A stretch of DNA of 64,000 bases from positions 6,997,420 through 7,061,419 of the forward strand of contig NC_091391.1 of NCBI RefSeq assembly GCF_038502225.1, in the 5' to 3' direction. Each line of letters opens with the position of its first letter. Within the stretch, counting starts at the first letter, position 1. Source of the stretch: Cherax quadricarinatus. Its lineage: Eukaryota; Arthropoda; Malacostraca; Decapoda; Parastacidae. Below, one piece after another: positions 9,370-20,170 of this stretch. A program made the translations under genes and the position numbers. Below the pieces are notes generated by a model that was not told where the DNA came from, ran no database searches, and worked only from the letters and a program-made list of their open reading frames with translations.

Positions 9370-9909
9370 ATAATAATTTTTTTTTTGGCATGATACATGT
9401 TTATACAAAGGAGTATAACAATTTGGTATACATGCCAAAAAACCCTTCATATGCAGAGGATTTCAGGCAAACTAAGACTAACTTTTGATTAATAAGGCAA
9501 TATCAGTGTAATAACTGTACATACGGCCATTGGGTGAGTTACAATGATTACAAGAAAATTGAATATTGTATTAGTTCATGCTATGTGGCTTTAGTAAGTT
9601 TGGTAGAGAAAAATTAGTTTTGATTATTAATCTGAGGCAGACACAAAGGAATGATTAACATGACATTTGAGAGGATTACAGATATTGTTTTGCCTAAATT
9701 CATGATATTGAGCAAATTCATGTATAGTTTTTACATATTTATTTATGATGGGCTAGGATAGGTTAAGGACATAAGGTCTTTTCTAACTGTAGTTTTAAAA
9801 ATGCTAGCTGAGTCAGTGGTTGTGGAGATTTCTGGCAGTGAGTTCCATATTTTGGGTCTTTTTATGTACATTGAGTTTTCGAAAAGATTTAACCTGACAT
9901 GGGGAATGT
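9370..9909 (-). pseudogene. Family E LINE, 3' part (downstream of the family A insertion)
   Basis: Read on the minus strand, it continues the frame interrupted at 12559: VRLNLFENSMYIKRPKIWN then SLPEISTTTDSASIFKTTV, ending at TAA near 9747. This is the typical CR1-like LINE tail (x-WNSLP-x). The 3' UTR ends with a motif around TATCATGCCAAAA, also found at 3305-3362 and 23455-23580. Confidence 0.7.
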
Positions 9910-12558
9910 TATAGGTTATAGGTAATACATATTTTAAGAAAAAGAGGATAAATAAGTATACACGATATGATGTAGGGCGAAATGACAGTAGTTTGTTGGA
10001 TTATGTATTGGTAGATAAAAGACTGTTGAGTAGACTTCAGGATGTACATGTTTATAGAGGGGCCACAGATATATCAGATCACTTTCTAGTTGTAGCTACA
10101 CTGAGAGTAAAAGGTAGATGGGATACAAGGAGAATAGAAGCATCAGGGAAGAGAGAGGTGAAGGTTTATAAACTAAAAGAGGAGGCAGTTAGGGTAAGAT
10201 ATAAACAGCTATTGGAGGATAGATGGGCTAATGAGAGCATAGGCAATGGGGTCGAAGAGGTATGGGGTAGGTTTAAAAATGTAGTGTTAGAGTGTTCAGC
10301 AGAAGTTTGTGGTTACAGGAAAGTGGGTGCAGGAGGGAAGAGGAGTGATTGGTGGAATGATGATGTAAAGAGAGTAGTAAGGGAGAAAAAGTTAGCATAT
10401 GAGAAGTTTTTACAAAGTAGAAGTGATGCAAGGAGGGAAGAGTATATGGAGAAAAAGAGAGAGGTTAAGAGAGTGGTGAAGCAATGTAAAAAGAGAGCAA
10501 ATGAGAGAGTGGGTGAGATGTTATCAACAAATTTTGTTGAAAATAAGAAAAAGTTTTGGAGTGAGATTAACAAGTTAAGAAAGCCTAGAGAACAAATTGA
10601 TTTGTCAGTTAAAAATAGGAGAGGAGAGTTATTAAATGGAGAGTTAGAGGTATTGGGAAGATGGAAGGAATATTTTGAGGAATTGTTAAATGTTGATGAA
10701 GATAGGGAAGCTGTGATTTCGTGTATAGGGCAAGGAGGAATAACATCTTGTAGGAGTGAGGAAGAGCCAGTTGTGAGTGTGGGGGAAGTTCGTGAGGCAG
10801 TAGGTAAAATGAAAGGGGGTAAGGCAGCCGGGATTGATGGGATAAAGATAGAAATGTTAAAAGCAGGTGGGGATATAGTTTTGGAGTGGTTGGTGCAATT
10901 ATTTAATAAATGTATGGAAGAGGGTAAGGTACCTAGGGATTGGCAGAGAGCATGCATAGTTCCTTTGTATAAAGGCAAAGGGGATAAAAGAGAGTGCAAA
11001 AATTATAGGGGGATAAGTCTGTTGAGTGTACCTGGTAAAGTGTATGGTAGAGTTATAATTGAAAGAATTAAGAGTAAGACGGAGAATAGGATAGCAGATG
11101 AACAAGGAGGCTTTAGGAAAGGTAGGGGGTGTGTGGACCAGGTGTTTACAGTGAAACATATAAGTGAACAGTATTTAGATAAGGCTAAAGAGGTCTTTGT
11201 GGCATTTATGGATTTGGAAAAGGCGTATGACAGGGTGGATAGGGGGGCAATGTGGCAGATGTTGCAAGTGTATGGTGTAGGAGGTAGGTTACTGAAAGCA
11301 GTGAAGAGTTTTTACGAGGATAGTGAGGCTCAAGTTAGAGTATGTAGGAAAGAGGGAAATTTTTTCCCAGTAAAAGTAGGCCTTAGACAAGGATGTGTGA
11401 TGTCACCGTGGTTGTTTAATATATTTATAGATGGGGTTGTAAGAGAAGTAAATGCGAGGGTCTTGGCAAGAGGCGTGGAGTTAAAAGATAAAGAATCACA
11501 CACAAAGTGGGAGTTGTCACAGCTGCTCTTTGCTGATGACACTGTGCTCTTGGGAGATTCTGAAGAGAAGTTGCAGAGATTGGTGGATGAATTTGGTAGG
11601 GTGTGCAAAAGAAGAAAATTAAAGGTGAATACAGGAAAGAGTAAGGTTATGAGGATAACAAAAAGATTAGGTGATGAAAGATTGAATATCAGATTGGAGG
11701 GAGAGAGTATGGAGGAGGTGAACGTATTCAGATATTTGGGAGTGGACGTGTCAGCGGATGGGTCTATGAAAGATGAGGTGAATCATAGAATTGATGAGGG
11801 AAAAAGAGTGAGTGGTGCACTTAGGAGTCTGTGGAGACAAAGAACTTTGTCCTTGGAGGCAAAGAGGGGAATGTATGAGAGTATAGTTTTACCAACGCTC
11901 TTATATGGGTGTGAAGCGTGGGTGATGAATGTTGCAGCGAGGAGAAGGCTGGAGGCAGTGGAGATGTCATGTCTGAGGGCAATGTGTGGTGTGAATATAA
12001 TGCAGAGAATTAGTAGTTTGGAAGTTAGGAGGAGGTGCGGGATTACCAAAACTGTTGTCCAGAGGGCTGAGGAAGGGTTGTTGAGGTGGTTCGGACATGT
12101 AGAGAGAATGGAGCGAAACAGAATGACTTCAAGAGTGTATCAGTCTGTAGTGGAAGGAAGGCGGGGTAGGGGTCGGCCTAGGAAGGGTTGGAGGGAGGGG
12201 GTAAAGGAGGTTTTGTGTGCGAGGGGCTTGGACTTCCAGCAGGCATGCGTGAGCGTGTTTGATAGGAGTGAATGGAGACAAATGGTTTTTAATACTTGAC
12301 GTGCTGTTGGAGTGTGAGCAAAGTAACATTTATGAAGGGATTCAGGGAAACCGGCAGGCCGGACTTGAGTTCTGGAGATGGGAAGTACAGTGCCTGCACT
12401 CTGAAGGAGGGGTGTTAATGTTGCAGTTTAAAAACTGTAGTGTAAAGCACCCTTCTGGCAAGACAGTGATGGAGTGAATGATGGTGAAAGTTTTTCTTTT
12501 TCGGGCCACCCTGCCTTGGTGGGAATCGGCCGGTGTGATAATAAAAAAAAATAAAAAT
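9910..12558 (+). mobile_element. RTE-like LINE (family A), 5'-truncated insertion with target duplication
   Basis: The same 11-bp ATGGGGAATGT stands at 9899-9909 and 12559-12569 and defines the insertion. The element begins inside the endonuclease domain and ends with a 259-bp 3' UTR and an A-rich tail. Removing it rejoins the minus-strand family E LINE in frame. The intact frame and the perfect target duplication point to a recent insertion. At least a dozen shorter copies of its 3' end are scattered through the window. Confidence 0.9.
9915..12299 (+). CDS. LINE endonuclease (partial)/reverse transcriptase, RTE-like
   Basis: An open frame of 794 codons with no internal stop. No start codon is expected because the copy is 5'-truncated. 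Residues 1-50 are the end of an AP-endonuclease domain (NTYFKKK, LLDYVLVDKRL, then the catalytic-type SDHFLVV). The RT domain follows from about residue 290 (GKAAGIDGI, IVPLYKGKGD, NYRGISLL, GGFRKGRG, FMDLEKAYDRVD, GLRQGCVMSPWLFNI). The active-site box is LLFADDTVLLG with both Asp present. The C-terminus has the WFGHVERM and GRGRPRKGW motifs common in RTE-like LINEs. The protein would nick the target DNA and reverse-transcribe its own RNA in place, but this copy lacks most of the endonuclease. Clade assignment is by motif recall only. Confidence 0.9.
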   Translation, partial: VIGNTYFKKKRINKYTRYDVGRNDSSLLDYVLVDKRLLSRLQDVHVYRGATDISDHFLVVATLRVKGRWDTRRIEASGKREVKVYKLKEEAVRVRYKQLLEDRWANESIGNGVEEVWGRFKNVVLECSAEVCGYRKVGAGGKRSDWWNDDVKRVVREKKLAYEKFLQSRSDARREEYMEKKREVKRVVKQCKKRANERVGEMLSTNFVENKKKFWSEINKLRKPREQIDLSVKNRRGELLNGELEVLGRWKEYFEELLNVDEDREAVISCIGQGGITSCRSEEEPVVSVGEVREAVGKMKGGKAAGIDGIKIEMLKAGGDIVLEWLVQLFNKCMEEGKVPRDWQRACIVPLYKGKGDKRECKNYRGISLLSVPGKVYGRVIIERIKSKTENRIADEQGGFRKGRGCVDQVFTVKHISEQYLDKAKEVFVAFMDLEKAYDRVDRGAMWQMLQVYGVGGRLLKAVKSFYEDSEAQVRVCRKEGNFFPVKVGLRQGCVMSPWLFNIFIDGVVREVNARVLARGVELKDKESHTKWELSQLLFADDTVLLGDSEEKLQRLVDEFGRVCKRRKLKVNTGKSKVMRITKRLGDERLNIRLEGESMEEVNVFRYLGVDVSADGSMKDEVNHRIDEGKRVSGALRSLWRQRTLSLEAKRGMYESIVLPTLLYGCEAWVMNVAARRRLEAVEMSCLRAMCGVNIMQRISSLEVRRRCGITKTVVQRAEEGLLRWFGHVERMERNRMTSRVYQSVVEGRRGRGRPRKGWREGVKEVLCARGLDFQQACVSVFDRSEWRQMVFNT

Positions 12559-12735
12559 ATGGGGAATGTCAGAGAGATTTTTGTGTCTGGTATTGTGTTC
12601 ATGAGTCTTATTGCAACTGTCAAGAAAGCACTTCAGGTCAGGATTTATATTAGAATTAATTGTTCTGTAAATGTAGTTTGCACAGTAGTACGAGTGGATG
12701 TTTTGTATGGTGAGTAGGTTTAGGTCTTTGAAAAG
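12559..12735 (-). pseudogene. Family E LINE, upstream part
   Basis: Minus-strand frame LPLFKDLNLLTIQNIHSYY then CANYIYRTINSN and RHKNLSDIPH. It is interrupted precisely at the duplicated 11-mer and continues at 9909. This is the post-RT region of a CR1-like LINE. Confidence 0.7.
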
Positions 12736-13130
12736 TGGAAGTCCAAGCTCCTCACACACACAACCTCCTTTACCCCTTCCCTCCAACCTTTCCTAGGCCA
12801 ACCTCTACCCCACCTTCCCTCCACTGCAGATTTAAACACTCTCTAAGTCATTCTATTTTGTTCCATCCTCTCTACATGTCTGAACCACCTCAATATCCCC
12901 TCCTCAGCCATCTGGATAATAGTTTTGGTAATCCTACACCTCCTAATTTCCAAACTAAGAATTCTCTGCATTATATTCACACCACGCGTTGCCCTCAGAC
13001 ACGACATCTCCACTGCCTGCAGCTTCCTCCTCCACTGCCTCCAGCCTCCTCCTCCACTGCCTCCAGCCTTCTCCTTGTTGCAGCATTCACCACCCATGCT
13101 TCACACCAATATAAAATATTGTTAGGAACA
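12736..13130 (-). pseudogene. Family A LINE C-terminal fragment
   Basis: Antisense match to 11900-12240 (AVEMSCLRA, GVNIMQRI, ITKTIIQMAEEGILRWF, HVERMEQNRMT). The copy has a local expansion of TCCTCC-type triplets near 13020-13070 and frame damage. Confidence 0.75.
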
Positions 13131-13259
13131 AAAGAAAGTAATGTATGCTTCAGTAATTTCAGCTGTTAGAAAAGGCTTCTGAAATTAGGCAAGTAAACTG
13201 CAAGACTAATACAAGTACATGTATGTAACAAAATTTAAGATTGTCGACAATCACTGATC

Positions 13260-13571
13260 ACACTGTACAGTAGTGCTACTGATACTGCAGTGATACTAAT
13301 ACACTGATTACAGTGCTGCTGATACATTCATTACAGTGCTGCTGATACACTGATTACAGTGCTGCTGATACATTGATTGAAGTGCTGCTGATACACTCAC
13401 TACTGTGACACTGATACACTCACTATAGTGACACTGATGCACTCACTACAGTGACACTAATACACTCACTACAGTGACACTGATACACTCACTACAGTGA
13501 CACTGATGCACTCACTACAGTGACACCGATACATTCACTACAGTGACACTGATGCACTACACTGATACACT
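13260..13571. repeat. Minisatellite (CACTGATACACTCACTACAGTGA-like), left part
   Basis: Irregular tandem units of about 20-24 bp, TGATACACTCACTACAGTGA and variants. The same unit resumes at 14700-14822 on the far side of a LINE. Confidence 0.85.
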
Positions 13572-14700
13572 GCAAGAAGGCCTTCAACACAGTTCCTCAC
13601 AAGAGATTAGTGCAGAAGCTGGAGGATCAGGCACATATAACAGGAAGGGTGCTGCAATGGATCAGAGAATATCTAACAGGAAGGCAACAACGGGTCATGG
13701 TACATGATGAGGTATCACGGTGGGCTCCTGTGACGAGCGGGGTCCCACAGGGGTCAGTCCTAGGACCACTGCTATTTTTGATATATGTGAATGACATGGT
13801 GAAAGGGATAGACTCTGAAGTGTCCCTGTTCACAGATGATGTGAAGATAATGAGAAGGATTAAATCGGATGAGGATCAGGCAGGACTACAAAGAGACTTG
13901 GATAGGTTGGACATGTGGTCCAGCAACTGGCTTCTCGATTTCAACCCTGCCAAATCCAAAGTCATGAAGATTGGGGAAGGGCAAAGAAGACCACAGACAG
14001 AGTATAGGCTAGGTGGACAAAGGCTGCAAACCTCACTCAAGGAGAAAGATCTTGGAATGACCATAACACCGAGCACGTCTCTGGAGGCACACATCAACCA
14101 GATAACAGCTGCAGCATATGGGCTCCTGGCAAACCTGAGAATAGCGTTCCGATACCTTAGTAAGGAATCGTTCAAGACACTGTACACTGTGTACATCAGG
14201 CCCAAACTGGAGTATGCAGCACGAGTTTGGAACCCCCACCTGGTCAAGCATGTCAAGGCATTAGAGAAAGTACAAAGGTTTGCAACAAGGCTAGTTCCAG
14301 AGCTCAGGGGAATGTCCTATGAAGAAAGGTTGAGGGAAATCGGACTGACGACACTGGAGGACAGGAGGGTTAGGGGAGACATGATAACATACAAAATAAT
14401 CCATGGAATAGACAAAGTGGGTAGAGACAGGATGTTCCAGAGAGGGAACACAGAAACAAGGGGTCACAATTGGAAGCTGAAGACTCAGACGAGTCACAGG
14501 GATGTTAGGAAGTACTTCTTCAGTCAGAGTCGTCAGGAAGTGGAATAGCCTAGCAAGTGATGTAGTGGAGGCAGGAACCATACATAGCTTTAAGACAAGG
14601 TATGACAAAGCTCAGGAAGCAGAGAGAGAGAGGACCTAGTAGCGATCAGTGAAGAGATGGGGCCAGGAGCTGAGTATCAACCCTTGCAACCACAATTAGG
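13572..14700 (+). mobile_element. Family B LINE (Jockey/CR1-like), 5'-truncated
   Basis: It starts abruptly inside the RT domain (KKAFNTVPHKRL) and ends with a UTR that finishes CAACCACAATTAGGGGAGTA. Related 3' ends occur at 29250 and 61266 (both minus). It splits a minisatellite in two. Confidence 0.85.
13573..14548 (+). pseudogene. Reverse transcriptase of family B LINE (partial, frameshifted)
   Basis: The frame is open from 13573 to 14548 (about 325 codons) and lacks the N-terminal half. Motifs are AFNTVPH, SGVPQGSVLGPLLFLIYVND (typical of Jockey/CR1-type RTs), LFTDDVKIM (active-site Asp pair present; the usual FADD reads FTDD), then the thumb and tail (LEYAARVWNPHLVKH, RGHNWKLK, RKYFFSQ). 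Just after YFFSQ a frameshift moves the rest of the tail (VVRKWNSLAS...) to another frame, ending near 14640. This is a dead, truncated copy. Confidence 0.85.
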
Positions 14701-14822
14701 GGAGTACACTCTCTACATTGATACACTCACTACAGTGACTCACTACAGTAACACTGATTCACTCACTACAGTGATACTGATACTACAGTGACTCAGTACA
14801 GTTATACACTCACGACAGTGAC
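14700..14822. repeat. Minisatellite, right part
   Basis: TACACTCACTACAGTGACTC and variants, the same unit as 13260-13571. Confidence 0.75.
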
Positions 14823-15227
14823 ATATGGTTGTCAGGTCACGATCTTCACCTCTAAATGGTTCATTTCATCACCCTTTTATTCATACCTTTTGCTTCTGTG
14901 TCTTTGTAATCCTTATACATACAAAATTAACAACAAACTTAGTCCGAATATTACCTTCATGTGTTTATTGCATCCCTGTAGTGTCTGATTTTTTTATGGG
15001 GAGTGCTAAACTTGTAGGGGCCATTCAGCACCTTGGGGAGTGGTAGGCACTCAGATTCTTGAGCCTTTGGATCAAGAGCCCTTCACTGGTGTCAAGGCAC
15101 CTCCCTGGGCTGGTACGCCTTCAGAGACTGTATCCTCCCTCGGTAGAGGCTGTTCAAAAGGTTTTATATTATAGGGGTTTAGGGTGGCAATCTGATTGGA
15201 AGACGAACCGTTATTTTTATTTGAACT

Positions 15228-15340
15228 GTATTATTGGTGTGCCTCTGGCGAAACAGTGATGGAGTGAGTGGTGATGATGAAAGTGTTTCTTCTAATTTGG
15301 GTCACCCTTTCCCTTGTGGGTAACAGCCAATGTGTTAAAA
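15228..15340 (+). mobile_element. Family A LINE 3' tail
   Basis: TGCCTCTGGCGAAACAGTGA...GGGTCACCCTTTCCCTTGTG, ending in a T/A-rich tail. It matches the last 100 bases of the family A 3' UTR. Confidence 0.65.
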
Positions 15341-15701
15341 AAATTATTTGAGGGCTCTGCAGGGCTGAAGGAATTTTGTGGGCTTTAACTATCCCCCTTT
15401 TTTTTTCCTCTCCTGATACCTGCTGTGTATCAGCGGTTGGAAAACACCACAATTGTGTGTCTCCATGTGACCCAGGGACATGCTGGAAACAACCAGTATT
15501 TTCATCTATAAGTGCACTTCTCTGCTTCCAGTTTTCTTTTCCATGTGTCTTGATCATTGTTTGTATGTGAATGTTTAACTTCTTATTTTTAGTCGTATTA
15601 ACCATTTTACTCTGTCATACCCATGTTGGTTATCTTCCATGGCAAATAATGGACATTTTTTTTAACCCATTAATGACATGATCATCCTTCACATTCATAT
15701 A

Positions 15702-16022
15702 CAGCCTCTCCTCACTGAGTGACGTACTTGCTTACCGACGACTTGAACTTATGACGGCTCTCTAACCAGTATGCATACCTAAATAATGTATATTAGAGCT
15801 GATTTCCTCTATTCTGTTTATTACAATATATGGTACACTGCTGTATAAACATTTGAAAATATACCAGAAATGTTATTAATGGTGCAAGGGTGACATTAAA
15901 ACAAGATCAAAGATGGTTGAGACAAACCCACTGCCATTATTGTATGTGCCTCACTTAGTGACGAATCCGTTCACCAACATGATCTTAAGAGAGGAACTCT
16001 GTCGTTAAGTGAGGAGAGGCTG
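15702..16022. mobile_element. TIR MITE (CAGCCTCTCCTCACT family), copy 2
   Basis: The termini CAGCCTCTCCTCACTGAGTG and GTTAAGTGAGGAGAGGCTG are inverted and flanked by TA. The interior is shared with 4789-5067. Confidence 0.85.
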
Positions 16023-16697
16023 TATTAGTTATTTTGATCTTCAATAATAGAAATCTGTCTTCTCACACCCATTCATCATGGCCATACACGTGCAACTAGG
16101 CATATATTCAACAGGTGTATATGACTCACAAAATCATAATGACACGATTGCAAACAAACCATATCACAGGCAGGGATTGAACTCGTGGCCTGGAGTCTTA
16201 CAATTCACTCGCCATGAGTTCAATCCTTGCCTATGGTATGGTTTAACAGGTGTATATCTTTCACTGTGTATAGTTTAATCCCTATTTTAGGAATCAAAGT
16301 ATTCTTGACTGTTCTGGTACAGAAACATGCTGCCTTAATGACCCTTATGCAGTCAGTAGGCTTCTAAACTCAAAAATAGTTAAGCTCCAGTTCCTGGACC
16401 TCTTGGAAGGCTGGAGTTATAGCTTCTAGGTTTGTTGAGGAAGTTAAGCTTCAGCTCCTGTGCCTATTTATTGCTTCGAGGTACAGCCACCAGGCCTCTT
16501 GCATGTATTGGAACGATGTGGTTTTTTTCTCATATTCCATCATGGTGATTTATATCTGATGCTTAAGAAGGTTTCATGATGGTCATGTCAAAATGCTTGT
16601 GTAAGTTTATTTAGGTACAGGTACAAACAAGTACAATTATCATACATAGTTTAACCTGCAATAAGATCACAGTAAACAGGTGGTACCGCAATATTCA

Positions 16698-16919
16698 AAA
16701 TAACCAGTGTGAAAAAAAAATAGTGAATTTCCAAGCGCTTTCATGGTTTCTCACATTATGAAGGAACTGATAACAGAAAAACATAAGAAAGAAGGAACAC
16801 TGCAGTAGGCCTACTGGCCCATGCAAGGCAGGTCCAATTTTCCCACCAGCTTAAGCCAATGATAATGAGAGAAATCACAAAAGCACTTAAAAATTCACTA
16901 TTTTTTCACAGTGGTTATT
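16698..16919. mobile_element. Foldback element with ~50-bp inverted ends
   Basis: The left arm AATAACCAGTGTGAAA...AAGCGCTTTCATGG pairs with the right arm CACAAAAGCACTTAAAAATT...CACAGTGGTTATT. The loop holds a short family F LINE tail (16785-16850). The termini resemble repeats I associate with Penelope-like elements in crustaceans, but that link is from memory only. Confidence 0.55.
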
Positions 16920-17128
16920 CTGCATAGTTTAGCATGTGTGTAAATTACCTAGGATAACCCAAAAAGTCAGACTGAGTGACTGAGTTCCATGGGGTCGTTG
17001 AGTATCTCTCACAATTTACTACAATGTTGCAGTTCTGTTATTTAACCCCAATTTATGTATCTTTATTATTTTAGGATAACTATGCCAGTTTTTAATTATT
17101 TTCTATATTTTGCGTCAGAGAACACATG

Positions 17129-17332
17129 CAGTAAGTCCTCGACTTACAATACATTGAGAATCTTCTGTATATTATTATTATGTCATTATTGTGTATAATA
17201 TCATTATTATATCATTATTATACACAATACAGTTGGTCCACAATGTGTTCATAAATTGAAACCTTCCAGTATTATGAATACTATACATAATTCAAGTGGT
17301 CCACAATGTGTTCGTAAGTTGAAAACTTACTG
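17129..17332. mobile_element. TIR MITE (CAGTAAGTCCTCGACTTAC family)
   Basis: The left end CAGTAAGTCCTCGACTTAC and the right end GTAAGTTGAAAACTTACTG are inverted. The AT-rich core has several ATTATTATATCATTATT units. A truncated relative lies at 30288-30425. Confidence 0.7.
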
Positions 17333-17564
17333 CACACGTCAGTTTTGCTCAGTAAAGGAAGTAACATTCCTCTTTTATTTAATGTAAACTTTATCTTGAT
17401 CGGTAACTCTCTTACTGGTGTTCATTAATCTTTAGGGTACCGGATATCAGACTTTCTTGCATTATTTATGTGCCGTCTATAGGAGCCTCGTAATCCGCTG
17501 GTGTTGTGGACCAGCAGTGGAATTGAACATCACTTAAAGTACGATGGCCACTTAATATTTTTTT

Positions 17565-17770
17565 TTTTTCAATGAACCAGCCATATCCCACCAAAGCGGG
17601 GTGTACCTGGAGAAGGTTTCGGGGGTCAATGCCCCCGTGGCTCGGTCTGAGACCAGACCTTGTGACCGGGGTGACATAGAAAAGGAAAACAAAAGTTTTT
17701 CTTTTTAAATTTAGTAATTTATACAGGAGAAGGGGTTACTAGCCCTATTCCTTATTTTTTTTTTTTTTCA
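17565..17770 (-). mobile_element. Family A LINE 3' UTR (variant subfamily), split by a LINE tail
   Basis: Antisense family A UTR (CAGCCATATCCCACCAAAGC ... GGAGAAGGGGTTACTAGCCC) interrupted at 17604-17666 by a family C tail. Confidence 0.65.
17604..17666 (-). mobile_element. 63-bp family C LINE 3' tail with target duplication
   Basis: It is flanked on both sides by CGGGGTG (17597-17603 and 17667-17673). The content (TACCTGGAGAAGG...TCAATGCCCCCGTGG) is the antisense of the family C 3' end at 41440-41510. Confidence 0.7.
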
Positions 17771-18317
17771 ACAAGTCGGCCGTTTCCCATATGCTGTCTC
17801 TCTTAGAAATTCTTGTCATAGGCCTTTTGTTCCATTGATTTGGATGGTATGTAGTGATATTTTGCTTTCTAAATTGCTGTCTTGTAATTATCATTAAGTT
17901 TTTTAAGCAGATCTGTATTTTCCAAATAGCTTTTCTCTATTATGATGTTCCAGATTATGCTTAGTGTATTTCTATAATTTTTATAGAGGAGATGGGTAAT
18001 TTTTTTAGTGAATTAATGTTCAAAATCCAGATCCAAGATTTTTTTTATTTGAACATCAACTGATCTTTCAGTTACAATTATTTTTATTTCTAGCATTATT
18101 TTATTGACATATTTATTAATTTAACGAGTGTAAGATGTTATATTTTTGTTTTTAATTTTTTTGAGGCTGTGCTCATAACTCCGTTGTATTCTTTCAATTA
18201 CCTGCCACCCAGGTTATTGACTAAGGTTAATATTGATAATGGAAGTTTATTGTAAAAATGAAACATTTTGAAAATCTCATATGTGGCTGAAATCTAGCAT
18301 AAAACTTTTTAATTGAT
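17770..18317. other. No gene seen
   Basis: AT-rich sequence with no open frame of note and no recognised repeat apart from T-runs. Confidence 0.4.
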
Positions 18318-18427
18318 ACTGAGAAGTGGTTTTTAAAAATACTGATAAGTGGCTTTTAAAAATACTATTAAGCGTTTTTTAAAAATACTAATAAGCGGTT
18401 TTTAAAAATTCTGATAAGTGGTTTTAA
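18318..18427. repeat. Short tandem repeat, ~23-bp unit
   Basis: About five units of ACTGATAAGTGGTTTTTAAA and variants. Confidence 0.75.
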
Positions 18428-18769
18428 AGAGACGTGTGAGGAAATGCTGCATTATACACATTAGAAAATTTTTTTGGTCCTGGAACTTCGTCACTTCTGT
18501 GAAATGATTAATGTCCAGGACTGAAACATTTTCAAATAAATATATCCTAGCATTTTCTCGGGTACTTTTTTAAACCAGTTGAAACGTGATTATCCCTCGA
18601 GGGATAATATTTACCGTATTAAAAGAAAAGACAGGTGCAGAACGAGATTTTGTTATGACAATGTTTTGCTCTGTGTAGCGCTGTACTAAGTCATTGACTT
18701 GATTTCTGTTCTGCTTAGTAGAACTATGACCAAGAAATTTCTGGATAGTTTAGGAGTTACCTCATGACC

Positions 18770-19020
18770 TCACCTCGGTTTTCCTGTAAAACTCCTCTAG
18801 TGAAGGGTGACCCAGAAAAGAAGAAACACTTTTACCATCACTCACTTCATCATTGTTTTTCCAGAGGGGTGCTGATTGTGCAGTTTAAAACTGCACTATC
18901 CCCCCCACCCCTCCATCAGAGTGCAGGCACTGTGCTTTCCACCTCCAGGACTCAAATACAGTTAATTGGTCTCCCTGAGTTCATAAGTGTTACTTTGCTC
19001 ACACCAACACCACATCAAGT
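18770..19020 (-). mobile_element. Family A LINE 3' UTR fragment
   Basis: AAGGGTGACCCAGAAAAGAA...TCAGAGTGCAGGCACTGTG matches the antisense of 12330-12520, with divergence. Confidence 0.7.
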
Positions 19021-19221
19021 CTAGTGCAATTATTCATCAAAAATTAACTCTCATGTACTATAGCCTTTCCATGCACTCGTCAGTTTTGGGTATTTTTTTC
19101 AATCGCATTTTTTAAAAATTGCACTTTATACAGGAGCTTTAGAGGAGAGCTGACTGAATTAGTACACCAGTTCTTTAATTCTGGGTTATTTGTCACTTGG
19201 TAAAGCTCTTTCTTGCATCTA

Positions 19222-19412
19222 CCTGAAGGGTGTTTTGGGGGTCAACACCCCTGTGGCCCAGTCCTTGACTAGGCCTCTCTGTGGATCAGGGCCTGATCAT
19301 CCAGGCTGTTACTGCTAGCTGCACATAATCCAGCATACAAACCACAGCCCGGCTGGTCAGGTACTGACGTTAGGAATCTGTCCTGCATGGAGCTTTATCA
19401 AGCTACAATAAA
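19222..19412 (-). mobile_element. Family C LINE 3' end fragment
   Basis: CTACCTGAAGGGTGTTTTGG ... ATCCAGGCTGTTACTGC ... AGCCCGGCTGGTCAGGTACT. This is the antisense of 41320-41500. Confidence 0.75.
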
Positions 19413-19849
19413 AGACTGCTTTACACCTGGCTTTTCTTCGTGCATGTATTAGCTAGTCTTGAGTTACTAAAACTAAGGACCGGCCCTGGATTTAAAAAAT
19501 ACTATTAATTCCAAACAATTTTCATAAGCAAATATTAGAACAGGTGCTTCTTAAGTTACCATGTTTTAACTTTACAATGGTGCAAAAGCAATTTCTTTGG
19601 AGATGAAACTCAAGATAATTACCCAGCATGAAGATGGCAAATTTATTTACTTATTGACAGTTATTTATTTAATTAACATTGACAGTTATTTATTTAAGTA
19701 TTTATCATATATATATTTGACTAACGATATTTTTGATTTACGATGGGTTTGTCAGAACGTAAGTCGAGGCGCACCTGTACAGGTGTTCATTGTTATTCAT
19801 AAGCATCGGTAAAGCAGTTGTGACAGTAAATGTGGGTATGGGGTTTTAC

Positions 19850-20022
19850 TCTCATGCTCCCTTCAAGGAAGGTTCCTTGATGCCAGCGAGGGACTCTGAT
19901 CCAGGGAATTATACATGATTTCCCATTCCTTTGATTGAACCTGATTGCCTCCCAAGCACTGTATGATCCATGAGGACTTAGAACCCCTTCATGATTGTAA
20001 AAATAATAATTATACTAATTTT
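19850..20022 (+). mobile_element. SINE copy (39099 family, diverged)
   Basis: TCAAGGAAGGTTCCTTGATG ... GAACCCCTTCATGATTGTAA AAATAATAAT. It has the same order of blocks and (ATA)-type tail as the SINE at 39099-39263. Confidence 0.6.
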
Positions 20023-20024
20023 TT

Positions 20025-20170
20025 TTTAATAAACCGGTTATATCCCACTGAGGCAGGGTGACCTAAAATTAAAAACTTTCATTTTTCTTTTTAAATTTAG
20101 TGATTTATACAGAAGGGGTTACTAGCACCTTGCTCCTGGCATTTTAGTCGCCTCTTACAACACGCAATAA
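20025..20170 (-). mobile_element. Family A LINE 3' UTR (variant subfamily)
   Basis: ACCGGTTATATCCCACTGAG ... AGAAGGGGTTACTAGCACC ... TAGTCGCCTCTTACAACACG. It matches the antisense of 23870-23930 plus 24912-24985. Confidence 0.65.

Noticed and set aside
10313..10999. Minus-strand frame of 228 codons
   Set aside because: Lies opposite the family A reverse transcriptase, which has clear motifs in order on the plus strand.
18589..18608. 20-bp perfect palindrome ATTATCCCTCGAGGGATAAT as an operator or binding site
   Set aside because: Isolated, with no gene or second copy nearby. Palindromes of this size can occur by chance in 64 kb of repeat-rich DNA, so no function is claimed.
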